Positions 9,690 through 20,800 of a stretch of DNA of 64,000 nucleotides are shown one piece after another; positions within the stretch are counted from its first letter, which is position 1; every line of letters begins with the position of its first letter. This stretch comes from Diphasiastrum complanatum (lineage: Eukaryota > Streptophyta > Lycopodiopsida > Lycopodiales > Lycopodiaceae). The DNA lies in assembly GCA_029204225.1 (NCBI GenBank), contig CM055108.1, positions 9,954,293 through 10,018,292 of the forward strand. Reading direction: 5' to 3'. Below the pieces are notes generated by a model. That model saw only the letters and a list, made by a program, of their open reading frames with translations, had not been told where the DNA came from and ran no database searches. The position numbers were made by a program, and so were the translations under genes.

Positions 9690-11838
9690 TCACGAATACT
9701 ATGAATTCATGAAATATAGTTATTTAGTCCTTTAAACAAGTGGCGTGTGCTGCTGATCAAGCCCTTTTTGGGTTGCAGCAGTTTTCCAGTCCACTTAGCA
9801 GAAGACAAACAGCATATACACTATAATTAATGAGATTATATAGCTGTCTAAATTCTTCAATTGATAAGTTGTTCACTGCAGTAATTGCATGTAAGTGTTT
9901 TTGGGTTGTTTGATCCTTGTTTGAATATGGCAGTCGAACAAGACTCCGAGACCGTTCGGGTTAATTACAGCATCAGATATTCTGAATATAGCTGGGCTGA
10001 AAACTTTTATGATTACATATGATGATTGATCCTCATAGAAAACAATAAAAAACAAAAGTCTTATGTAGGAAGTGTAATAATAAACTGCACAATGAAAGGA
10101 ATCGTTGGCAACGAACACGATCACGTAATAATAATCTTTGTTCTACCTGCAACATGGTTGTAATCGGTCTTCCGAATGACTAGTTGTCTTGTAGCTTGTT
10201 CCATAAATGCTGCTGCGTGTCATGAGCTCTGTCCTTTTTTCTGCAGCCATCGAGATGTATTTTTGCTGCTGACAAAGAAGGCCCTGAACCGGTACCCCAG
10301 CGTTGGCTTGCTGCAGTTGATAGTCCGTTGTGAAGCAAGGGAGATCGAGATCTGTTTCTTATTAGTACATCTTGCTTGTCTGGTGCTAAGGATTCTCCTC
10401 TAAAAACAAGGGATTATCAACGAAGTTCTCTATAAAGAGCCAAAGAGCTCAAGACATAGCCTGCGTTTCGATATCAGAGGATAGCTCGACTTGCATTGGT
10501 ATGAGATGATTAAGTCTCGCGGTTGACCGATTATTAGCAAAAGGAACAAAACTTTATGCTGTATATTGATACCTTCCCTCATTTTAAGATCATAGTTCGA
10601 CTTGCATACATTGGTATGAGATGACGAAATCCCGCAGTACAAATCCTGCCGTTGATCGATTATCAGAAAAAGAAACAGATACATGATTTGAGGTCTATTG
10701 CTACCTCCACTGATCAAGCTGCAGACAACGTGCTGGAGATTAGTCAAGACATTATCCGGATCTTAAGCTTGTGAAAGGTGATTCCCCATGTAAGATAGTT
10801 TCAAGACGTGATTAGGTTTTAGTCAAGACTCAAAATAAAAGTTGATTCTCTGCTGCACTTAATTTTGTTTATTCCTTTGCCATGACCATCTGTAAAGATT
10901 GGCCTAATTAGAACATTATGCATGCCTATAGAAGCCATACTCCCTCATTTTGACTTACATCACACATCATATTGCAGAAAACCTGGACAATCTAGCAATT
11001 AACTTCCTTTGAACGCCTCCAATCGTTCTACTTGTTAGATTTTAAGTGTATTTAAATTGTTACCGCCTAATCATATTTATCTGTTTTTCTACTTTGCAAA
11101 AGAGGACTCTCCGATTCCGTAGAGAAAACTCTCTCAAATTGACGATTGAATTCAAGTTTGCGCTCGTTCACTGACTTAAATGCGGTTTAACTCTGTTTCC
11201 AAATTCGATATGTAGATCAGTTCCAGTTATGCATGGCTTTATAGTCTGCCCTACATATTATAGGATTAAATTCTTCTCTCAATTACTGAAAAAAGCAATT
11301 GAAACATAATATGGGATGATAAAGTAGTCGTCCCTTTGAAGTGGATTACATGTCACTACAAATCAGCGATCATTGTAACTAGCAAAAGCCGGCAATCTAA
11401 ATAATGTAATCAGCGGGAATTAGTTCTAGATCGAACTTTGTGCACAATCTCGTAATGCTTCATTCCAAATTCCAATCGGAGCTCTGGAACAATTTTTCTG
11501 TTTGAGCTGCAGTATGAACTACTCACTGGGAATTCTATTGCAATTTGCAGAATCTGATCAGTCAATACCATAAATACCCTGTAAATGTTAAAATCATGTC
11601 ATGTACGAATGCGTGTCTCTCTTGCTTGAGTTTTGCTTATGAGCTCTCTTGGATAGCATCCATTTTATTTAGAGATGCAAGGTTACAACCGGCAAGATAT
11701 GAACCGCTTCGAAGACGTTGACAACTATATATCCTGTTTCATTAGCTTTGCAGGCAGGATATCCCAAGGGAAGCCGATATGTACACGAGATGCCCATGAT
11801 GCAAAGACTTGGATATGATCTGAAAGAAATATGAGCCA
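9690..11838. other. Kinesin upstream region
   Basis: About 2.1 kb lies between the CT tract and the kinesin ATG. It includes a diverged tandem duplication (10477-10705), annotated separately. Otherwise it is AT-rich without a recognisable gene. The promoter should lie at its right end. An in-frame TGA at 11818-11820 shows the last bases before the ATG are untranslated. Confidence 0.5.
10477..10705. repeat. Diverged tandem duplication upstream of kinesin
   Basis: Two related units (about 10477-10578 and 10585-10705) share TCGACTTGCAT, TTGGTATGAGATGA, a GTTGACCGATTAT/GTTGATCGATTAT word, an AAAAGGAACA/AAAAGAAACA word and a final TACCTTCC/TACCTCC. Short insertions in the second copy show it is not recent. 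The duplication is about 1.1-1.4 kb upstream of the kinesin start codon. Confidence 0.6.
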
Positions 11839-14800
11839 ATGGGGAATGAACAGAATTATATTCCAGCTGCGAACCATCTCAAAGAACGAGAAAAAATTGT
11901 CATAGAAATCAAGAGGAGGCTCAGTTGCACTCGGGCTGAATCCTTAAAGGCAGCGATTGAAGACACTAATGTCAGTAATCCATCGACTTCACCAAAAGCA
12001 TCCCACCAATTCACAGCAATTTCTTGTAAAGAGGAGAAAGGAGAATCCACGTCGTCAAATTCTGAAGGTGTGTTTTTGACAGTACATTCTGATCTTGCAT
12101 GCTTATGATCCTTGACTCAAACCTTGCAATTGTGACCCATACTCCAAATATGTCATGGTGCCTTTGAAAGCAGCATCCTTCGTCTAGTGCTCTTACGACT
12201 TCTGTAGTACGCTTGATCAGTTTCAAGTAATTATTACACACACATACAGTAACGTTTGACGTTCAAAACTCAAGATGAGGCTTAAAAAATTGAGTACTGT
12301 CTGCAGGAGAGCTTCTGCGTTTGAAAGCAGCTCATTCATTGTCAAACCTTAACAGAAGGCTAGCCCTAATCAAGTTCTTCGACCTAAGAGGTGTTCGACT
12401 GTTAGCTATCCTTAGTCATGCGAAGCGTGAAGCTATGATCCAGAATATAAACCTGATTAATTGGGCGATATGGCCCAAGTAATACAGCTAACAAACAAAC
12501 AACTGCAGCTGTAATGATACTCGTTTGGTTTTCGCAGGCAACATTAATGTGTTTTGTAGAATCCGACCACCTTCTCCTGATGAGTTAGAAGAATCTACAG
12601 TAGTTCGCCACCTGAAGCAGTTAGAAGATGAAATTGAAATCATAACAGCTGGAAAAATGAAAAAAACCTATCAATTTGATAGGATCTTTGGACCATCATC
12701 TTCCCAAGGTAGCATTCTTTGCGGCTTTACATTATAGGTTGCAACCCTGAGATATATGGAAGTGCTTATTCTGTAAAAGTTGCAATTGAAATGGAATCCC
12801 ATTTTGTGCTTAGACGATGTCTACTCAGAAGTGGAGCCGATTATAAGGTCTGCATTGGATGGGAGCAACGTTTGCATCTTCTCATATGGGCAAACTGGAA
12901 CTGGAAAGACTTTCACAATGGTAAGCTGGCTGAATTCGTTTGAGCTTTGAACGAAGGGGATTTTTCTTGTAAATTTTCAGTGTTAATCTTTGTGCTAATC
13001 TATAAATGTTAATTAGCAATTGATCTATTAAGTATGTCACTTTTCTTCTATGTCACTGAAGGAGGGCAATGATAGCAATCCTGGAATCATACCCCGGGCA
13101 TTCCAGTGGCTTTTTTACGAAGCATCGACAGAGAGCAGCGTCAAATATACCTTTACTTTGAGTATGCTTGAGGTCTATAGAGGTTCTTTGCGGGACTTAC
13201 TTGTGACTCGTTATAGAGGCGAGACAGATCCTCATGCAAAAAGGTATACTTCTTAGAAGGGATTCCTCAACGCACATACATTAAGAACTGTAGTATTACT
13301 GGATCATGGTTTAATCGCATGCATCTTACAGACGATTATGTTGTTGGCTTTATGCTGATAACCTATGGCTATTTATCATGACTTATTCAGCCTTCACATT
13401 CAAATGGCTGGTCCTAGCATCGAAGTGGAAAACTTGACAAAGATCAACATTATAAGTGCCAATCATGCAAATTTCTTGTATCAGAGAGCGACTGGTGTAA
13501 GGTCAACTTCGTCTACAACAGCCAATGACACTTCAAGTAGATCACACAGGTATATCGATTAGGCGCAGGGGTGCATATTCACCATTTCAACTATGCATTG
13601 AATCTGAGCTTCGAAAATATCCAGTATTTTCCTTGGAGATATGTATACTTCTTTATCGTCTAGGATGTAGAATTGCTCAGTACTGTTTTAATATTGTCTT
13701 TCTAAAATGTACAATGACGCAGTGGTTTTTATGTTGTCATGGCAGTCTTGCTCGTATCTCCATCACTCGTACTTGCCCTCACGATAAGGAAAGCACGAGT
13801 ACTAGCAAACTTTGGCTGATTGACCTTGCAGGAAGCGAACGCTATACTAAGACCAAGGCCCATGGGCGCACTTTGGAGGAGGGAAAATTCATCAATGTCT
13901 CGTTGTGTGCCTTGGCCGATGTCATAAGTGCTTTACAAAGCAAGCAACCTCATATCCCTTATAGGTGAGTTTCAATCTACAATTCTGCAACTGATCATTT
14001 GCTGGTGCACAATAAATTGGCCACCTCATACAATCTAGCTAAGTATAGGATTGAACATACTTTTGTCATGCATTATAGTTAGGAATGGATTTTTGGTTAT
14101 TTCATGTTGTTGAGCAATGTTGACATAACGGTCATTTTGAACCAAGAGTTTGTGACACATCTCTTGATTATCTTGGTGTGTAGGGTAGACCTTGACATAT
14201 GTACTGAAGCTTGGTTAATCTATTATGTCTTTTTGTGTTAGTATCAAGTTGTGATCCACGCTGTTGATGTATGAGCGGTTGTTCCATTCTTTATTCTATC
14301 TTGTCTACACTATATGTGTGAGACTGAGTAGTTCTTCTTTTGATTAATTTTTTGTACTAAGTGTAGCCTTTCAATGGTTAGGGACCCACACACATAAAAA
14401 GCCCTATATCATTGATGCACCCACACACTCATGATTTGTGAGTGAGATCTACCTGCACAACTAGAATTTTTGGGCCTACGATTCTCAAGATCCATTAAGT
14501 AATACATGCAAAGAGAACATCGTTCCATAAGATGGCATCATACAAACGATAAATTCTAGAATGATATAATGCATCAACTACTCTTCTTGGAGCTAGAAGA
14601 TGAAGATAATGTTGCGGATGTGGAATGTTTGTTGTAAGCAACGCACATGAAAGTGTCGTGGGCTTGAGCACCAAGTGAAGGCCTTGAGATTTCTCAATGT
14701 CCCATAAGTGACTACTTGCCTTGAACTCTCCCATATATAAGTTGGGGCTTCTTTATATCCTCTATCCCCTGGTACCAGCCCTTTTGGGGGTTAGACGGAT

Positions 14801-17800
14801 GGCGGGTAGCTAGGCGACTAGGGTTGGGATCCCAGTACGCGGCTTGCGTGGGTACGTGTGTGTGCGTGGCCCTGAGCCCCACAGCCCTTTTGGGGGTTAG
14901 ACGGATGGCGGGTGGCTAGGCGACTGGGTTGGGATCCCAGTACGCGGCTCGCATTGGTACATGTGTGTGCGTGGCCATGAGCCCCACATTCTTTACATGG
15001 TATCAGAGCCAGTGGGGGTTCCTTTGCCTGTGCTTGCTTGAGTGGGGGTGTTGCGGAATGTTTGTTGCAAGCCACGCACATGAAAGTGTCGTGGGCTTGA
15101 GCACCTAGTGAAGGCCTTGAGAATTCTCAATGTCCCATAAGTAACTGCTTGCCTTGAACTCTCCCATATATAAGTTGGGGCTTCTTAGCCCTTTTGGGGG
15201 TTAGACGGATGGCGGGTGGCTAGGCAACTCGGGTAGATACTGCTTAAGGAGAGAGGACTTAGTGGTAGAAGGGGCAAGGTTGAAACTTGACGATGAAGTA
15301 CAGCCTAGAGACTAGGCTCAGCTGATGATCTATTTGTTAGCCAGCAAGGAAGCGAAGACACATGATCTCATCATGTGCATTCGATTGGGGCGCCGACCAT
15401 ATCATAGGTCAAGGACACAAAGACTGCATCCTAAGGCATTGGGAGCACTTACGATTTGCTTATGAAGCAACGGAGAGTTTTCAGTCTTTTGATGCTTTGA
15501 AAAAAACAACTCAATACCCTCAAAATGGCAGTTGGAGACTCCATAGGGATTCACATCAAGAGGATCAAGAATGTATCCTTGCAAGTGGAAAATATTGGAG
15601 CAATGGTGGACAAAAGACAGTTGGTATATGTGAGATTGGGATATGACAGACAAACAGAGGCACGGAATGTTAAAAATTCACAATTCTAGCTTGACTAGTT
15701 TTGGTCATATGACTTGTAAATAGTTAGATGGTCATGATGTGGCTTGTCACACGTGCCAAATAGCCCTAAGAAGTGGGATAAGGTAGATCTTCAATCAAAT
15801 CAATAGAAGTAACCTTCATTTGTGTCAAGTCCTTGATTAGGAGACTAGATGGCATCTATAAATGCATATCTTTTGGATACTAATGAAAGGAATTCCATAT
15901 GGAAAGTTAGAATGGAATCCATCATGATCATGCAAGATCTGATGGAGATTGTAAATGGTAAGGAGGGTGAACTTATTCATCCTCAAGAAAAAGCCAAATA
16001 CATCAAGAGGTGCAATGTTGCACTACATTGCATAAAAATGAATGTTGCAAATGAACTCTTAGGAGAGGTAGGAGATTGCACTTCGGCTCAAGATGCTTGG
16101 GAGACTTTGCAAAAGGTCTATGAATCCAAGAACCAAACTAGGATGTTAGCTTTGATGAATCAAATCTATAGAAGCTATCAAAAGAAAGGAGATAGTGCAT
16201 ATAATAATATCTGTACGTGCCATGGAAATCAATTAACTCTCTATAGTCCTGGATCCAAACAAGGAGTCTTGCAAATTTTAGCTCAAAATTGCAAAACTGC
16301 AGACGACCATAACTTTCTCTACTAAACACCAAATTGGTCGATGTAAAGCACACTACAGAGGGAGAGTGGGTCTACAAGGCACTTTCCACATCACCCTACA
16401 CCCCTGGATTCACACGTGCGATCATTAAATGCCTGAAAAACAAGTAGGAGGGTGCATTTTTGTGGAGAGGTATCATCAAAAAACACATCCCAGCCCAAAA
16501 AGCCTTGGATCAGAGGTTACAAGCACTCTACTAAGATTCATTAGAGAGGCATAGAAGCTTTTGACAGGTCCAACAAGCAATCATAAGCTCAGATCATGCA
16601 AAAAATGCATTTTTGGCCTCCTTCAACAAGCAAAACTACAATATGTTGGTGTCTAATGCACATCTATCCAAATTGGATGCACGATGGCTCAAATCAGAGG
16701 CAATCCAAATATCTTTCAGCTTGTAACAAGAACCAACAGGTTCAGACCACCAATTGAGAGGTATTCATGCTCAGAAATCATCAAAAATACACTATTTTTG
16801 AATGTTTTGAGCCCCCTAATGGTGTCTAATCCCTACCAAACTTCATGAAAGCTTAAGGAAAGCTTAATTACATCTTTGAAAACGTCCATACCAATTCTTG
16901 GCTGATAATTTTGAGATCTACCCCAAAATTATCCAAAAAACATCAAAAAACCATGATTTTGACCAATTTTGACCCAAATTCATGGGGGAAATCCACAAAT
17001 TCATGCCTTCAAATCCAAATCCCTGTAAGTCCATTGCATGCAAGCACTAAAAGTTCTGACTCAAGTCAAACATGGTTTCCATAGCATTTTTACCCCAATT
17101 TTTGGTCCAAAATCACTATCTAATCAACCTTTTGACTTTTCAACCAACATGCAATCATTAAATTCTGTAATTAATGACTGTAAAACAGCAAGTACAATCC
17201 GGAAAACGTACTACACCAGATCCTATAATCAATTCCTTGCAAAAACCATCAACTCTAGGTGAAAAATCCACTAAATTCATCAAAAATTCAATGATTTCCT
17301 TCAAAATTCATGGAACAAATCCACAATTATGATCTTTAGGCTGAAAGTACACCAAGGATCTGAGAATCCACCTACTTGAAATTGAATTCCAACACCTGGA
17401 AGAAGAAGCAAAGAGCTACACCAAAAGAATTGCAAAATTCAAGATCCTCAAGCTCCACCTCCTGGTAGATGTGATCCAAGCTCTGATACCACTGTAAGAA
17501 CCACCAAGTGAAGATCTACAGGATTCCAATCACATTCAAAACAAAAGGACACCTGTGGAGCATGAACCACCCAACCAATATGGAGAGGCTAGTCAATACC
17601 CAATCCACCCCCAAGCCACAGTGAAGAACACAAGAGAGGAGGGGAAGAACTGCTCAAGAATCACAATTCACAATAGAAGGATGGGCGAGTTTCCACTAGA
17701 CTTATTCTTCTCAAGAGAGAGAGAATATTCTCTTTAGGATTCCCATGCAACCTAAATTGAGCTACTGATCTCTTGTACATCCATCTGGTATGAGTTCATT

Positions 17801-20800
17801 TGCTAATGTAATGGAGATTTTTGATTCATATTATGAAGCTTATTGTTTATTTGCTAAGCCAATTTTGGATTTATCTGAAATGCATCTAAGTAGTTGTGAA
17901 TTGTCAAAAATTCTTAACTCGGTAGACTAAGATCAGGAGCAAATTGAGAAGAATAATTTATTGTTTGAATTCAAAGATGTATTTCCAGAAGAATTACCTC
18001 ATGGATTACTGCCGTCCAATTCGGTAGACCATAAGATTGAGCTAATTCCAGGTAGTAACCCTATCTCTAGACAACCTTATAGGTTTTCTCAGAAAGAAGA
18101 GGTAGAGATTACTAAGCAAATTGAAAATTATCTGAAGATGGGTCATATTCAGCCAAGTAAGTGGCCTTGGGGTGCTCCTGTTCTTTTGAAAGCGAAGAAA
18201 GATGGAGGCTTCAGGATGTGTGTGGACTACAAAGGATTGAATAAAGTAACTATTAAAAATAAATATCCTTTGACATGTATGGATGATCTGGTAGATCGAT
18301 TAGGTGGAGCTAAATACTTCACAAAGATAGATCTTAGAACCGGATATCATCAGATTAGGATTCATCGGGTGACGTGCAAAAGACTGGATTTCAGACGAGA
18401 TTCGGTCACTATGAATTTCTCGTGCTTCCTTTTGGGTTAAAGAATGCACCAACTACATTCCAACAGATGATGAATGATTTTTTTCGTCCATATCTAGGGA
18501 AGTTTGTGGTTGTATTCTTAGATGATATTCTCATCTACAGTAGAACACTTAAGGAGCATTTGAGTCATCTTAAGACTGTCTTAGATATTCTCGGACGAGA
18601 GAAACTCTACGCTAAGGAATCTAAATGTGAGTTCTTTAAGCATGAGTTGTTGTACCTTGGTCATAAGATCACCCGTAGTGGGTTGGAGATTGATGAGAGT
18701 AAGGTTAAGACAATGCTTGATTGGCCGATACCTAAGACAGTTACAGAAGTTAAATCTTTTCTCGATTTTACAGTTTTCTTTCGTAAGTCAATTGAGGATT
18801 ATGCTAAAGTGGCAGCACCCTTAAATAATTTGACTAAAGGCAGAGTTAATAAAAAGAAAAAGAGAGGTCAACCTAGCGAGCCTATTGAGTGGAATGATGA
18901 ATTGAACCAATGCTTTGAGAAACTCAAGCAAATGGTTGCTTCAGCTCCCATTTTACAGATCGCAAATCCTGATATACCTTACGTCGTGCGAACTGACGCA
19001 AGTGATTCGGCGATAGGGGCAGTTCTTCTACAAGAGGATAGGCCGATAGCATTTGAAAGCAAGAAATTCACGGGGCCTCAGTTGCATTATACAACTCAGG
19101 AGAAAGAGTTATTTGCTGTGATACATGCACTTAAAACCTGGAGGCATTATCTTTATGGTGGTCAGTTTATAGTGTATACAGATCACCAACCTCTGAAGAC
19201 TTTTGTAATCAGAACAATCTAAGGGGTCGTATTCTATTTCATATCCTCTATCAATTTTTGCTATGTAACTTGGATTGTTATACCAGTAACATATTATAGT
19301 TCTCCTCCCACTCCTCTCTTTGTATGTAAGTTTATTTCACCCACAAGTTGTTGCAACAACCATCTTGATTTGGTTCTATTTGAGGTGGTTTTGATTCTGA
19401 GTATTTCTTGATCTAAAACTTTGACATTTTCCCTATTAGTGAATGCTCATCATGTGGTAATTTGCTCTTCCTTCATTAATCTGTTTGGAGTAATCTTTGT
19501 GTGATTGTATTTACCTCCATCTCATTCAGATTGTTCCCTTCAAGAATGTGATGATTAAGGTTCATATGATGCAAGGAAGTTGCAAAAGATTGTGAAGATA
19601 GTGTGTGTCTTCTCTATGCTTTGCTCCCACTACCTCTAGCTTATTTTCTTGTTTTACACCGTTCCTTTTGTTTTCTCTTTCTTATTTTCTTTTCTTTTTT
19701 TATTTCCTCCATCTCTTTGTACATACCCCTTCTCTGTTTCCCCCCTCTCCTCTCGCTACTATTGTCGCCAAAAAAAATTTCTCACTTTTTCGCCAATTCG
19801 CATTTCCCCTTCTTGACTACTCCTCTTCACCTTCATTCATTATGGCCTCACGGTTTCACATCGCCACGCACGCCAACGCTAAAGACATATGCAGGTGCCA
19901 ATGCACTGTCACCAAATTCGCAGTGGGGGATCTACTTCTATAGGACCTGCTAGTGGCTCATCAGGTTTCTTAGTTGAGCACCCCAATCCAATAGTTGAGC
20001 AAGGGAATTTTAGACACATGAAGGAATGGGTAAAATAAGCTTAAGCCCACGATCAAAGCCAAGGAGGCAGCCTCGAAGCATGAGGAGATGAGCTCAGAGG
20101 TGAAAATGATCAAAGGTTTGATGCTTCCCCGCACTCTTTAATAAATCCAAGACTGTTGTAGTTCATTTGTGAGACCAGACAAAATACATAGGTCCAGCAT
20201 TTTGGTATGGAGGTTCCTTTCTAGAGCAAGGAGTTGGAAAAGGACCATACATCTGTCTTAGTTGATCTATTGAGAGGAGATATCCGATTACAATTGGACA
20301 CTTTACTCAAAATGCATCTAACCCTATGAGAAGGATTGAAATCTTACATAGATGGACCAAGCAATACAAAATCCAAACCTCACTGATCTCAAGCCAATAA
20401 AAGGAGCTGATGAATCACAAGTCATCCGATGAGAAAAAGATGCCAAACACATAACGATTACAGTTCATAATGCAGAATAATTTATTGATCAGATAGTCTC
20501 TTCTTGTAAACATTCACTTAGTATTAAGACATTGTTGATAAGAACTTATTAGATCATAAACTCGGTTACTTTGTCTATATAGGCACAAAGTATGATCACA
20601 ATTAAAAAATCGATCATAACATATTATCTGAATCATTAGAATCAGAATCTATCAAGAGAAAGTAAGAGCAATCTAAGTCATTGCGTTGTCTATGTGAATG
20701 ACATTGTTATGACTGGAAATAACATCAAGTCCCTGAATGAATGTAAGGTTATATAGTATTAAGTTGTGATCCATGTTGTTGATATATGCTATTTACTCTA

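Noticed and set aside
11856-12241. Minus-strand frames opposite the first kinesin exon
   Set aside because: They are shadows of the plus-strand exon, whose splice phases and motor motifs are consistent.
14610-15232. Possible Cassandra-type TRIM
   Set aside because: Cassandra LTRs carry a 5S rRNA-like block with pol III boxes. I could not find one here.
19603-19953. Two overlapping Leu/Phe/Ser-rich frames that look like membrane proteins
   Set aside because: The sequence is a T/C-rich low-complexity tract inside the kinesin intron. Two frames open at once reflects composition.
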